A stretch of DNA of 64,000 nucleotides from JAHRAW01 sp965226545 (GTDB taxonomy: Bacteria; Pseudomonadota; Gammaproteobacteria; Arenicellales; Poriferihabitantaceae), in NCBI GenBank assembly GCA_965226545.1, contig OZ245364.1, positions 1-64,000 of the forward strand. The letters run 5' to 3'. This document shows positions 37,017-46,513 of the stretch, one piece after another (positions within the stretch are counted from its first letter, which is position 1; every line of letters starts with the position of its first letter). The notes below the pieces were generated by a model. That model saw nothing but the letters and a program-made list of their open reading frames with translations, had not been told where the DNA came from and did not search any database. A program made the translations under genes and the position numbers.

Positions 37017-38315
37017 TTACAACAACAACTCAATCCAATGCAACACCGGCGCATCGGTTGCGGTTTGCAGATGCGTTTGACAACCGACATTGGCGGTGCA
37101 CACCACATCGGCGCGCGCATCGCGAATCGCCGCCCATTTATTGTCGCGCAACCGCGCGGCGATGCGCGGCTGTAATAATGAATAGGTCCCAGCCGAACCG
37201 CAACACAGATGCGAATCGCGCAATGCGCACACCGAATAGCCGACGCGCGTCAACAACGATTCGATGATTCCACCGGCGCGCAAACCGTGCTGCAAAGTGC
37301 ACGGCGGATGAAATGCAACTCGACGCGGTTGATTCGATTGGTTCGATGCGTTCGAGACGTTCGATGAATTGGATGAATTCGACAACTGCGACAACTGCGA
37401 CGGTCGATATTCCGGCGGCAATTCATCGCGCAACAATTCGGCGATGTCGATGACGCGTTCGGCGATGCGTTTTGCCTTGGGCAAATATTCGCGGTCGTCG
37501 GCAAACAACTTCGGGTATTCCTTAATCGTCAACGCACAGCCGCTGGCGGTGATGACAATCGCCTCGACCTCGTTCAATTGCGCATGCCACCGGTCAATCA
37601 AGCCGCGCGCCGCATGTCGTCCGGCATCGACGCCGCGCGTATGCCAAGCGACGCCGCCGCAACATGCATTTTCGGTTTCGACCAAGCGAATGCCGAGCCG
37701 CGCCAATACCGTGCGCGCGGCAAAATTGGTGTGCGGCGCAAGCGCAGGTTGCACGCAACCGCTCAAGCCGAGCATCGTGCGCATCATTGGCGCCGGCGCG
37801 GATTGTTCGGCGTACGTCGACGGTCGAGGCAACGGTCGATGCGATGGAATGGCGAATCGCGCGACCCACCGCTTCGGCAACCAGTTGCGCACCACGCGCG
37901 CCAATTTCAGCAACCGCGCAAACCGTCGCGCATCGGATACCGCATGCACAATCAACGCGCGCCGCATGCGGTCGATGCGCGTACGCGGCAGTTGCGCATC
38001 CAACGTGCGTTGCCCAATCTCCAACAAGGAATGATATTGCACCCCCGAAGGACAAGTCGTCTCGCAACTGCGGCATGACAAACATCTATCCAAATGCCGT
38101 CGCATCGCGCGGCTCGGCGCACCGCCTTCGAGCAATTGTTTGATTTGATAAATCCGCCCGCGCGGCCCGTCCAATTCATTGCCCAACAATTCATGCGTCG
38201 GGCAAGTCGCATTACAAAACCCGCAATGCACACAATTGCGCAAAATCGTCTGCGCCAATCGACCGTGCGGCGAGCAAAGCAATTCATCGGGCAATGCGGT
38301 TTGCATGTCGCGCAT
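37017..38315 (-). CDS. glcF: Glycolate oxidase iron-sulfur subunit GlcF
   Basis: The 432-residue protein has two 4Fe-4S motifs (NCVHCGFCNATCPT and RCLSCRSCETTCPSG) and two CCG domains (ENACCGGVAWH and SHLCCGSAGTYS). It passes electrons from glycolate oxidation by GlcD to quinone. ATG at 38315 is used, with another ATG three codons downstream; further upstream only repeat DNA is read. Between residues about 305 and 330 it carries SQLSQLSNSSNSSNVSN, coded by eight 9-bp repeat units (37329-37400), which is not a family feature. GlcD and GlcE are encoded about 14 kb away. Confidence 0.92.
   Translation of the reverse strand: MRDMQTALPDELLCSPHGRLAQTILRNCVHCGFCNATCPTHELLGNELDGPRGRIYQIKQLLEGGAPSRAMRRHLDRCLSCRSCETTCPSGVQYHSLLEIGQRTLDAQLPRTRIDRMRRALIVHAVSDARRFARLLKLARVVRNWLPKRWVARFAIPSHRPLPRPSTYAEQSAPAPMMRTMLGLSGCVQPALAPHTNFAARTVLARLGIRLVETENACCGGVAWHTRGVDAGRHAARGLIDRWHAQLNEVEAIVITASGCALTIKEYPKLFADDREYLPKAKRIAERVIDIAELLRDELPPEYRPSQLSQLSNSSNSSNVSNASNQSNQPRRVAFHPPCTLQHGLRAGGIIESLLTRVGYSVCALRDSHLCCGSAGTYSLLQPRIAARLRDNKWAAIRDARADVVCTANVGCQTHLQTATDAPVLHWIELLL
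37329..37400 (-). repeat. Eight in-frame 9-bp repeats inside glcF
   Basis: Units of the type TTGNTTCGA, TGCGTTCGA and CAACTGCGA follow each other without a gap and encode an Asn/Ser/Gln-rich linker in GlcF. Confidence 0.85.
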
Positions 38316-38339
38316 TGTACTCGTTGCCGTGGGGAGGTG

Positions 38340-38525
38340 GCGTTGGCGGTTAAGGTTGCGGCGGTGACGACGATGTCGGTGATGACGATGATAATGACGA
38401 TGGCGACAGTTGATGTTTGCGGTGGCGATGACAGTGACGACGGTGACGACTGTGTCTGCATTAACAGTGACAGTGACATCAACATTCACTCTCACTCTCA
38501 CTCTCACTTTCACCTCTACATCAAC
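38340..38525. repeat. Low-complexity trinucleotide/hexanucleotide tract (GATGAC, AGTGAC, CACTCT)
   Basis: The spacer between the divergent glcF and ABC transporter genes (38316-38605) is mostly GATGACGATGATAATGACGA-type and ACAGTGACAGTGACATC-type simple sequence, ending in repeated CACTCT. No gene or clear promoter is visible. Confidence 0.85.
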
Positions 38526-38605
38526 CATAAAACGAAACCCACGCCATTGCGGTAAAATGCGCGCGTTCATTCTTATTTCACACAACCAACAACCACCAAC
38601 TTTCG

Positions 38606-40132
38606 ATGCCCGAACCCGCTCCGTTGCTTGCCTTGTCGGCGATGCGCAAATCGTTTCCGGGCGTGCTGGCCAATTGCGATGTCGATTTGTGCATTCGCAG
38701 TGGCGAAATTCACGCCTTGCTTGGCGAGAACGGCGCCGGCAAATCGACTTTGGTGCAGATGATTTACGGCGTATTGCGCCCCGATGGCGGCGAGATTCGA
38801 TGGCGCGGAACCAAAGTGTCGATTCGCGACCCGGCGCGCGCGCGCGCGATTGGCATCGCGTTGGTGTTTCAACATTTCTCGCTGTTCGATTCGCTCAGCG
38901 TATTGGAAAACATCGCCTTGGGATTGCCGCGCGCGACCAACCACGACCAACTGCGCGCGCGCATCGGCGAACTCTCGGCGCAATACGGCTTGGTGTTGGA
39001 TGCCGACCGCCACATTTATACGCTGTCGGTGGGCGAACGGCAGCGGGTGGAAATTATTCGCTGCCTGTTGCAAAAACCGAAACTGCTGATAATGGACGAA
39101 CCGACTTCGGTGCTGACGCCGCAGGAAGTGACGCGGCTGTTTGCCACCTTGCGTCAATTGGCTGATGAAGGGCTGGCGATTTTATACATCAGCCACAAAC
39201 TCGATGAGATTAAGGCGTTGTGTCGGCGCGCGACGATTTTGCGCGGCGGGCGGGTGGTGGATTCGGTCGAGGTCGCCGATGAAAGCGCGTCTTCGCTCGC
39301 CGCCAAAATGATTGGCGCCGAACTCGCCGAGCCGATGTTGCGCGCCGCCAACGCCGACGACGGCGTCGCCACCATCGCCTTCGAGGTTGCGCAATTAACC
39401 CGCGCGCCGAACTCGCCGTTTGAGGTTGCGTTAAAGAACATCGATTTCAATGTGCGCGCCGGCGAAATCATCGGCATCGCCGGCGTCGCCGGCAACGGGC
39501 AGGATGAATTGCTCGCCGCCTTAAGCGGCGAAACCACGCACGCCGACAACGATGCAATTCGCATCGGCGGCGTCGCTTGCGCGGCGTTGTCGCCCAATCC
39601 GCGCCGCAAACTTGGGCTGGCGACGATACCGGCGCAACGACTCGGACACGCCGCCGTCGGCGAAATGAATTTGTGCGACAACGCAATGTTGACCTCGTTT
39701 GTGCGGCTTCGCTTGGGCGTACGCGGCTGGATTCGCGCGCGCCGCTGCCGGCGGTTTGCCGCCGACATCATCGCGCGATTCGGCGTCAAAGCCGGCGGCG
39801 TCGATGCGCGCGCCTCGAGTTTATCCGGCGGCAATTTGCAAAAATTCATCGTCGGGCGCGAGATATGCCAATCGCCGCAAGTGTTAATCGTCGCCCAACC
39901 GACTTGGGGCGTCGATGCCGGCGCCGCGCAAATTGTGCATCGCGCCTTGCGCGCATTGGCCGAACAAGGCGCCGGCGTGGTCGTCATCTCGCAGGATTTG
40001 GATGAACTGATGAAACTCAGCGACCGCATTGCCGCGATTTGCGCCGGACGACTGTCGCCGTTGCATCCGACCGACACCATCACCACCGAACAAATCGGTT
40101 TATTAATGGCCGGCGCCGACCCATGCGCCTAA
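38606..40132 (+). CDS. ABC transporter ATP-binding protein, BMP-type nucleoside/simple sugar family
   Basis: The 508-residue protein has two ABC domains. The first has Walker A GENGAGKST, signature LSVGERQRVE and Walker B LLIMDEPTSVL. The second has AGVAGNGQDE, LSGGNLQKF and the degenerate LIVAQPTWGVD, typical of the YufO/RbsA-like branch. It energises uptake of nucleosides or related compounds with the two permeases downstream. ATG at 38606. The next gene overlaps its end by ten bases. Confidence 0.9.
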   Translation: MPEPAPLLALSAMRKSFPGVLANCDVDLCIRSGEIHALLGENGAGKSTLVQMIYGVLRPDGGEIRWRGTKVSIRDPARARAIGIALVFQHFSLFDSLSVLENIALGLPRATNHDQLRARIGELSAQYGLVLDADRHIYTLSVGERQRVEIIRCLLQKPKLLIMDEPTSVLTPQEVTRLFATLRQLADEGLAILYISHKLDEIKALCRRATILRGGRVVDSVEVADESASSLAAKMIGAELAEPMLRAANADDGVATIAFEVAQLTRAPNSPFEVALKNIDFNVRAGEIIGIAGVAGNGQDELLAALSGETTHADNDAIRIGGVACAALSPNPRRKLGLATIPAQRLGHAAVGEMNLCDNAMLTSFVRLRLGVRGWIRARRCRRFAADIIARFGVKAGGVDARASSLSGGNLQKFIVGREICQSPQVLIVAQPTWGVDAGAAQIVHRALRALAEQGAGVVVISQDLDELMKLSDRIAAICAGRLSPLHPTDTITTEQIGLLMAGADPCA

Positions 40133-41226
40133 GCCGCCCGCATTGGCGGATGCCATGGACACTGGCGCGCCGCGCCGCGCCGTCGCGCGTGATGGTGTTT
40201 TGTTCGCCGTTGCTTGCGCTCGGCGTTACCTTGCTGGCCGGGGCGTTGCTGTTTTCCCTGCTCGGCGTGCATCCGGGGCGCGCCTTGCATGCGTTTTTTA
40301 TCGAGCCGTTGACCTCGCCTTATGGCTGGTCCGAACTCGGCGTCAAGGCGACGCCGTTGGTGCTTATCGGCGTCGCTTTATCGGTTGGATTTCGCGCCGG
40401 GGTGTGGAACATCGGCGCCGAAGGGCAATTAATTTTGGGCGCGGTGTGCGGCGGCGGGATTGCCTTGGCGTTGTATCGCATCGATGCCGCGTGGGTGTTG
40501 CCGTTGGTGTTGCTCGGCGGCATCGCCGGCGGCGTCGCCTGGGGCGCGATTCCGGCGTGGCTCAAAACCCAATTCAACGCCAATGAAATCCTGACCAGTT
40601 TAATGCTCACCTATGTCGCCGGCTTGTTGTTGAGTTTATTGGTGCATGGCCCGTGGCGCGACCCGGACGGCTTCAACTTCCCCGAATCGCGCCTGTTCGC
40701 CGACTCGGCAAAAGTGCCGACGCTGTTGCCCGGCTTGCGCCTGCATCTCGGCGCGGTGTTTGCGCTCGGCTTGGTCGCGGCGGCCTGGGCGTTGTTGGCG
40801 CGCACAATTATCGGCTTTCAGATGAAGGTCGTCGGGCAAGCCGCAGCCGCCGCGCGCCACGCCGGCTTTAGCGAAAAACGCGCGGTGTGGTTTTGCTTTG
40901 CATTGGCCGGCGCCGCCGCCGGCTTGGCCGGCATCGTCGAAGTCGCCGGGCCGATTGGGCAATTGCTGCCCAACATCTCGCCCGGCTACGGCTTCACCGC
41001 CATCATCGTCGCCTTCGTCGGGCGGCTGCATCCGCTCGGCGTGTTGTTTGCCGGGCTGCTGTTGGCGTTGTCGTATCTCGGCGGCGAAAGCGCGCAAATT
41101 ACGCTTAACCTGCCGCTGGCCGTCACCGGCGTGTTTCAAGGAATGCTGTTGTTTTTCCTGCTGGCCTGCGATGTGTTGATTCACTATCGCTTGCGCCGCG
41201 TCGCACCGCGCACTGCGGAGGGTTAA
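40123..41226 (+). CDS. ABC transporter permease (YufP-like)
   Basis: The 367-residue membrane protein has about ten hydrophobic segments and the branched-chain/ribose-type permease signature GVWNIGAEGQLILGA. ATG at 40123 lies within the end of the ATPase gene (ten-base overlap). Its stop is directly followed by the next start. It pairs with the second permease to form the transport channel in the inner membrane. The substrate is inferred from the family as nucleosides. Confidence 0.9.
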   Translation: MRLSRPHWRMPWTLARRAAPSRVMVFCSPLLALGVTLLAGALLFSLLGVHPGRALHAFFIEPLTSPYGWSELGVKATPLVLIGVALSVGFRAGVWNIGAEGQLILGAVCGGGIALALYRIDAAWVLPLVLLGGIAGGVAWGAIPAWLKTQFNANEILTSLMLTYVAGLLLSLLVHGPWRDPDGFNFPESRLFADSAKVPTLLPGLRLHLGAVFALGLVAAAWALLARTIIGFQMKVVGQAAAAARHAGFSEKRAVWFCFALAGAAAGLAGIVEVAGPIGQLLPNISPGYGFTAIIVAFVGRLHPLGVLFAGLLLALSYLGGESAQITLNLPLAVTGVFQGMLLFFLLACDVLIHYRLRRVAPRTAEG

Positions 41227-42147
41227 ATGGACATCCTGTTGCCGGCAATGTTGACCATCATCACCGCAGCCACGCCGTTGTTGTACGCGGCCTTGGGCGA
41301 ATTGGTGACCGAAAAATCCGGCGTGCTCAATTTGGGCGTCGAAGGCATGATTTTACTCGGCGCGGTGTGCGGCTTTGCGGTCGTGCATTGGAGCGGCAAC
41401 AGCGCATTGGCCATCGCCGCCGGCGCTTTTGGCGGGGCCGCCTTGTCGTTGGTGTTTGCGCTGTTGGTGCTCGGCTTTCAAGCCAGCCAAGTCGCCACCG
41501 GATTGGCGTTGACGATTTTTGGCATCGGCGCAAGCGCGTTGTTGGGGCGCGATTTGGTCGGCGTCGCCTACGACGGGCTGCCCAAATTGCCGCTGCCGTA
41601 TCTGTCCGACCTGCCGTTCATCGGCGCGTTATTGTTTCGCCACGATGCATTGGTGTATGGCTCGGTGGCGTTGACGGCCGCGGTGTATTGGTTTTTGGCG
41701 CACAGCCGCGCCGGCTTGATTGTGCGCGCGGTCGGCGATTCACATCACGCCGCGCATGCGATGGGCTATGCGGTGTTGCGCATTCGGCTGCTGGCGATTT
41801 TGTTTGGCGGGGCGATGTCGGGGCTGGCCGGCGCCTATTTATCGCTCGCTTATGCGCCGTTGTGGGTCGAGAATATGAGCGCCGGACGCGGTTGGATTGC
41901 ATTGGCGTTGGTGGTGTTCGCCACTTGGCGCGCGTGGCGGGTGTTGGCCGGCGCCTATTTATTCGGCGGCATCACCATCCTCCAACTGCATGCCCAAGCG
42001 CTCGGCGTCGGCGTGCCGTCGCAAGTGATGTCGATGTTGCCGTATCTGGCGACGATTGCGGTGCTGGTGTTCATCTCGCGCGACCCCAACAAAATCAAAC
42101 GCAACGCCCCGGCTTGCATCGGCAAACCGTTTCACCCTGAGGCATAA
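41227..42147 (+). CDS. ABC transporter permease (YufQ-like)
   Basis: The 306-residue membrane protein has the signature KSGVLNLGVEGMILLGA of the second BMP-type permease, and about eight hydrophobic segments. Its ATG follows the previous stop directly. No BMP-family substrate-binding lipoprotein gene follows; the next gene is petA, 205 bases away with its own promoter. The binding protein must be encoded elsewhere. Confidence 0.9.
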   Translation: MDILLPAMLTIITAATPLLYAALGELVTEKSGVLNLGVEGMILLGAVCGFAVVHWSGNSALAIAAGAFGGAALSLVFALLVLGFQASQVATGLALTIFGIGASALLGRDLVGVAYDGLPKLPLPYLSDLPFIGALLFRHDALVYGSVALTAAVYWFLAHSRAGLIVRAVGDSHHAAHAMGYAVLRIRLLAILFGGAMSGLAGAYLSLAYAPLWVENMSAGRGWIALALVVFATWRAWRVLAGAYLFGGITILQLHAQALGVGVPSQVMSMLPYLATIAVLVFISRDPNKIKRNAPACIGKPFHPEA

Positions 42148-42208
42148 ACGAATTCATTATCGAATCCACCATGCGCACATCACCGCGCGGTTAATTGCGT
42201 CGATTTTT

Positions 42209-42217
42209 TGCTATACT
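42209..42217 (+). promoter_or_regulatory. Extended -10 promoter of petABC
   Basis: TGCTATACT lies about 135 bases before the petA start. The surrounding TTTTGCTATACTGCCGC is nearly the same as before rplM. No good -35 box at the usual distance. Confidence 0.6.
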
Positions 42218-42352
42218 GCCGCGCTTATTACGGCAAGCCGCGACCGGTCAAGCGACATCGCCAAACGACAGTCAACATCAATCGAACAAAGTCAATCGAC
42301 ATTACCCATCAACACAGACACAACAGACACAATCGAACAGAGGTTTGAGGTT

Positions 42353-42937
42353 ATGAGCGACAACGACAACCGCGTGGACAACAAGCGCCGCCGCCTGTTA
42401 ACCGCCGCGACCGGCGGCATGGGCTTGGTCGGCACCGGCGCGATGATGACGCCGTTTGTCGGCAGCATGGCGCCGAGCGAAAAGGCGCGCGCAGCCGGCG
42501 CGCCGGTGGCGGTCGATATCAGCGGCATCGGCCCGGGGCAACAACTCACCGTCGAATGGCGCGGCAAACCGGTGTGGATTATCGGGCGCTCGCCGGAGGC
42601 GTTGGCGTTTTTGCCGACGCTCGACGATTCACTCGCCGACCCGCATTCCGACAGCCCGCAACAACCCACCTACGCCAAAAACGAATACCGTTCGATTAAG
42701 CGCGAGGTGTTGGTGTTGGTTGGGATTTGCACGCATTTGGGCTGCTCGCCGAAATTCCGCCCGCAACTCACGGCCGACCCGGACGGCGCGTTTTTATGCG
42801 CCTGCCACGGTTCGCGGTTTGATTTGGCCGGGCGGGTTTATCGCAATGTGCCGGCGCCGACCAACTTGGTTGTGCCGCCGCATCGCTATCTGTCCGACAG
42901 CGTCATCTTAATCGGCGAAGACGAGGGGGCGGCATAA
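42353..42937 (+). CDS. petA: Ubiquinol-cytochrome c reductase, Rieske iron-sulfur subunit
   Basis: The 194-residue protein has a twin-arginine-type N-terminus (KRRRLLTAATGG) with one hydrophobic anchor, then the 2Fe-2S ligands in CTHLGC (126-131) and CACHGS (149-154). It takes electrons from ubiquinol in complex III. ATG at 42353 has GAGG just upstream. Its stop overlaps the petB start by one base (TAATG), so petABC is a tight operon. Confidence 0.95.
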   Translation: MSDNDNRVDNKRRRLLTAATGGMGLVGTGAMMTPFVGSMAPSEKARAAGAPVAVDISGIGPGQQLTVEWRGKPVWIIGRSPEALAFLPTLDDSLADPHSDSPQQPTYAKNEYRSIKREVLVLVGICTHLGCSPKFRPQLTADPDGAFLCACHGSRFDLAGRVYRNVPAPTNLVVPPHRYLSDSVILIGEDEGAA

Positions 42938-44163
42938 TGAAACTGCTCGATTGGATTGACGCCCGTTTCCCGGCGCGCAAGGTGGTGCGCGAGCATTTAA
43001 CCGAATACTTCGCGCCGAAGAATTTTAACTTCTGGTATTACTTCGGCAGTTTGGCGATTATCATGCTGGTGTTGCAGATTGTCACCGGCATATTGTTGGC
43101 GATGAACTACAAACCCGACGCGAATTCCGCCTTCGCCTCAGTCGAATACATCATGCGCGATGTTTATGGCGGCTGGTTTGTGCGTTATATGCATTCGACC
43201 GGCGCCTCGTTCTTTTTCATCGTCATCTATCTGCATATGTTTCGCGCGATGATGTACGGCTCGTATCGCAACCCGCGCGAATTGTTGTGGGTGTTTGGCA
43301 TGATTATTTATCTGGCGATGATGGCGACCGCGTTTTTCGGCTATCTGTTGCCGTGGGGGCAAATGTCGTATTGGGGCGCGCAGGTCATCGTCAATTTATT
43401 CGATGCGATTCCCTGGATTGGCACGCCGCTGGCCGAATGGATTCGCGGCGATTACGTCATCTCCGACATCACCTTAAACCGCTTTTACGCCCTGCATTAT
43501 CTGGTGCCGTTTTTGCTGGTCGGCTTGGTGTTTTTGCACATTGTCTCGCTGCATAAAGTCGGCTCGAACAACCCCGAAGGCATCGAGATAAAGCACGGGC
43601 CAAAAGGCAACAAATGGAGCGCAACCGCCCCGGCCGACGGCATCCCGTTTCATCCGTATTACACGGTCAAAGACACCTTCGGTGCAATCGTGTTTTTGGC
43701 GTTGTTTTTTGCCGTGGTGTTTTTCCTGCCGGAGATGGGCGGTTATTTCCTCGAGCAACCCAATTTCGAGCCGGCCAACCCGCTCAAAACCCCCGAACAC
43801 ATCGCCCCGGTCTGGTATTTCACGCCGTATTACGCGATTCTGCGCGCCGTGCCGAGTTTCGCCGGCACCCAAGTGTGGGGCGTATTGGCGATGTTTGCGG
43901 CGTTAATCGTGCTGTTTTTTCTGCCGTGGCTCGACCGCAGCCGCGTCTCCTCGATTCGCCACAAAGGCTGGCTGTTTAAAATCGCCTTGGGCATCTTTGC
44001 GCTGTCATTTGTCGCACTCGGCTATCTCGGCACGCGCCCGCCGACGCCGCAACTGACCGCTTTATCGCAACTGTTCACCGTGTTGTATTTCGCCTATTTC
44101 CTGCTGATGCCGTGGTACAGCAAAATCGGCAACCGCACCCCGCCGTCGAGGATTGGGCAATGA
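42937..44163 (+). CDS. petB: Ubiquinol-cytochrome c reductase, cytochrome b
   Basis: The 408-residue protein has eight membrane segments, haem-ligand histidines in RYMHSTGASFFF and YLHMFR and in ALHYLVPF and FLHIVSLHK, and the Qo-site PEWY variant APVWYF. This is the full-length b subunit of complex III. It overlaps petA and petC at its two ends. Confidence 0.96.
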   Translation: MKLLDWIDARFPARKVVREHLTEYFAPKNFNFWYYFGSLAIIMLVLQIVTGILLAMNYKPDANSAFASVEYIMRDVYGGWFVRYMHSTGASFFFIVIYLHMFRAMMYGSYRNPRELLWVFGMIIYLAMMATAFFGYLLPWGQMSYWGAQVIVNLFDAIPWIGTPLAEWIRGDYVISDITLNRFYALHYLVPFLLVGLVFLHIVSLHKVGSNNPEGIEIKHGPKGNKWSATAPADGIPFHPYYTVKDTFGAIVFLALFFAVVFFLPEMGGYFLEQPNFEPANPLKTPEHIAPVWYFTPYYAILRAVPSFAGTQVWGVLAMFAALIVLFFLPWLDRSRVSSIRHKGWLFKIALGIFALSFVALGYLGTRPPTPQLTALSQLFTVLYFAYFLLMPWYSKIGNRTPPSRIGQ

Positions 44164-44978
44164 CGCCGCGCATTTATCTCCGCGCACTTCGTACACTTCG
44201 CACCCTTTGCAAGTTGCGCGCACTTCGTATACTGACCACATCAGTCGCCTGCGCCTGCGTCGTAGGCTCGGCGCACAGCGTCGCCGCCGAGACGCCTTCG
44301 AAGATGGCGCTTAAAACCTATGAAGTGTCACTCAAAGACATCCCATCATTGCAGCGCGGCGCGAAGTTATTCGTCAACTATTGCCTGTCCTGCCACAGCG
44401 CAAAATTTATGCGCTACAACCGCATGGCGCGCGATTTGCACATCCCGCCCGAATTGGTCGAGCGCGATATGATGTTTGCGGCCGACAAAATCGGCGAACC
44501 GATGCAGACGACGATGCCGCCGGATTCCGCGGCCGAATGGTTTGGCGTCGCCCCGCCGGATTTGTCGCTGGTCGCGAGATTGCGCGGCGCGCAATGGTTG
44601 TACAACTATTTCAACGCCTTTTATCTCGATGACAATTCGCCGAGCGGCTGGAATAATCTGGTGTTCGAAAATGTCGCGATGCCGCATGCGATGTATGAAC
44701 TGCAGGGGCTGCAACGCGCGGTGTTTAAAACGCACACTGACGAACACGGCCACGAAGTGATAACGCTCGACCACTTCGAAAAAATCGGCGACGGCTTGCT
44801 CGATGCCGCACAATACGAACAAGCCACCCGCGACCTGACCAACTTTTTGGTGTATCTCGGCGAACCGGCAAAATTGGTGCGCATCCGATACGGGCTGTGG
44901 GTGATGCTGTTTTTGGCGGTGTTTGCCGGGCTGGCGTATATGCTCAAACAGGAATATTGGCGCGATATTGAAAAGTAG
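44160..44978 (+). CDS. petC: Ubiquinol-cytochrome c reductase, cytochrome c1
   Basis: The 272-residue protein has a signal-like N-terminus ending near AHSVAAE, the haem motif CLSCH, and a C-terminal membrane anchor (YGLWVMLFLAVFAGLAYML). It passes electrons to soluble cytochrome c. ATG overlaps the petB stop (ATGA). The N-terminus holds a repeated Leu-Arg-Thr pattern (LRALRTLRTLCKLRALRILT), another case of in-frame repetition in this genome. Confidence 0.94.
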   Translation: MTPRIYLRALRTLRTLCKLRALRILTTSVACACVVGSAHSVAAETPSKMALKTYEVSLKDIPSLQRGAKLFVNYCLSCHSAKFMRYNRMARDLHIPPELVERDMMFAADKIGEPMQTTMPPDSAAEWFGVAPPDLSLVARLRGAQWLYNYFNAFYLDDNSPSGWNNLVFENVAMPHAMYELQGLQRAVFKTHTDEHGHEVITLDHFEKIGDGLLDAAQYEQATRDLTNFLVYLGEPAKLVRIRYGLWVMLFLAVFAGLAYMLKQEYWRDIEK

Positions 44979-45245
44979 TTACAGTGACCATCGACTTGCG
45001 ATTGACTCGCGCGATTGACTCATTATTAACCGGCAAGCGGATGCATCGAACAGTTAATTACTGTTACTTTTTATAATCACTGTTACTTTGCACTGTGGCC
45101 TGACACCTGGCTTAACGACACTCGATGAATTGACGCAAGTTTAACGAAGTTGACGATACATAACCCACGTTAAACAACGCTTGATTCGCTTGATTAACGC
45201 GGAAACGGCGCGATATTGCGCATACCGCCCACCCCCGAACCCCCC
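44979..45245. other. AT-rich spacer between petC and sspA
   Basis: This 267-base stretch has no frame or RNA gene that I can support. ACTGTTACTTT repeats with variants around 45058-45090. Nothing resembles a terminator, so petABC and sspAB may be partly cotranscribed. Confidence 0.5.
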
Positions 45246-45905
45246 ATGGCGATTCTTGATTCGACCGATTATTCCGAGCCGCTGATTGCGCGGCATCCGT
45301 CCTTGACGTTGCTGTGCGGCGTGCCGTGCGTGTTTAGCCATTGTTGCCGCATCGTGTTGCTGGAAAAGGACATCGAAGGCAACATCGAATACGCCAACCC
45401 GCGCGACAATCCGCGCCGCGTCGGCGAAGCCAATCCGTACGGCGAAGTGCCGACCTTAATCGACCGCGATTTGACGCTGTACGACATCCGCGTGATTATC
45501 GAATATCTCGACGAAAGATTTCCGCATCCGCCGCTGATGCCGGTCGACCCGGTCAACCGCGCCAAGGCGCGCCTGACGATTTCGCGATTTATCCGCGATT
45601 GGTTGACGCCGGTCAACCAACTCGAACACACCGGCAAATTAAAACCGCCGGCCGCACTCAAGCGCACCTTGCGCGACGGCATGCTGGCGATTTCGCCGCA
45701 TTTTGCGCGGCGCAAATATTTTATGGATGTCGAATACAGTTTGGTCGACGCCTTCCTCACGCCGCTGTTATGGCGACTGTCGGCGTTGGGCATCGAGTTG
45801 CCCAAACAAGCCGAGCCGTTGCGCCGTTATGCGCGGCGAATGTTTAACCGCCCGTCTTTCGAAGCCACGCTCAGCGAAGCCGAAGCCGCGCTCGGGCGCG
45901 TCTGA
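45246..45905 (+). CDS. sspA: Stringent starvation protein A
   Basis: The 219-residue protein has a glutathione S-transferase fold without catalytic residues. It has the SspA features CVFSHCCRIVLLEKDI, NPYGEVPTLIDRD and YLDERFPHPP. SspA binds RNA polymerase and alters transcription during starvation and acid stress. ATG at 45246 begins at the family N-terminus. It is followed after eight bases by sspB, as in most gamma- and betaproteobacteria. Confidence 0.95.
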   Translation: MAILDSTDYSEPLIARHPSLTLLCGVPCVFSHCCRIVLLEKDIEGNIEYANPRDNPRRVGEANPYGEVPTLIDRDLTLYDIRVIIEYLDERFPHPPLMPVDPVNRAKARLTISRFIRDWLTPVNQLEHTGKLKPPAALKRTLRDGMLAISPHFARRKYFMDVEYSLVDAFLTPLLWRLSALGIELPKQAEPLRRYARRMFNRPSFEATLSEAEAALGRV

Positions 45906-45913
45906 ATCCGCCG

Positions 45914-46513
45914 GTGTCAACCAATTCATCGGCCGGTTATGATTCATTGAAGCCCTATTTGCTCAGGGCGATTCATCAATGGGCCGTCGACAGCCAATTG
46001 ACGCCGCAGGTGTTGGTCGATGCGCGCGGCGACGGCGTCGTCGTGCCGCGCGAACATGTGCGCGACGGGCGCATCACCTTAAATCTGCATCCGCGTTCGG
46101 TGCATCATCTGCAACTCGGCGATTCACGCCTGTTGTTCTCGGCGCGATTTTCCGGGCGGGTGTTTGAGGTGTGCGTGCCGGTGGACGCGATTGCGGCGAT
46201 TTACTGCCGCGAAAACGGTCGCGGCATCGTGTTTCATCTCGGCGATGAAGTGTTGGGGCAACACGATGCGCAACCGAATGCGCAATCAAGTGAACAACAC
46301 GGTGCACAACCCAACGCGCAACTTGATGCGCAACACAGTGCACCATCCAACGCGCACTCAACCGACCAAGCAACCGACCAAACGAATCGTCCGCAACGCG
46401 CACAGCCAAAATTGCGCGCCGTCGAGCAGCCGCACAACCACGCCGCACAAGGCGAGCCGCCGCAATCGCCGCCGCGCAAACGCGCCAAGCCTTATCTGAA
46501 ACTGGTGAAATAA
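45914..46513 (+). CDS. sspB: ClpXP adaptor SspB with long repetitive linker
   Basis: The 199-residue protein has a SspB substrate-binding domain (about residues 10-110: LKPYLLRAIHQW, GVVVPREHV, AAIYCRENG). It ends in the ClpX-docking tail KRAKPYLKLVK. SspB brings ssrA-tagged proteins to ClpXP. The linker (about 115-180) is a Gln/Ala/Asn-rich repeat (QHDAQPNAQSSEQ-type) coded by 12- to 15-base repeats. It is longer than usual. The start is GTG at 45914. Confidence 0.92.
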   Translation: MSTNSSAGYDSLKPYLLRAIHQWAVDSQLTPQVLVDARGDGVVVPREHVRDGRITLNLHPRSVHHLQLGDSRLLFSARFSGRVFEVCVPVDAIAAIYCRENGRGIVFHLGDEVLGQHDAQPNAQSSEQHGAQPNAQLDAQHSAPSNAHSTDQATDQTNRPQRAQPKLRAVEQPHNHAAQGEPPQSPPRKRAKPYLKLVK

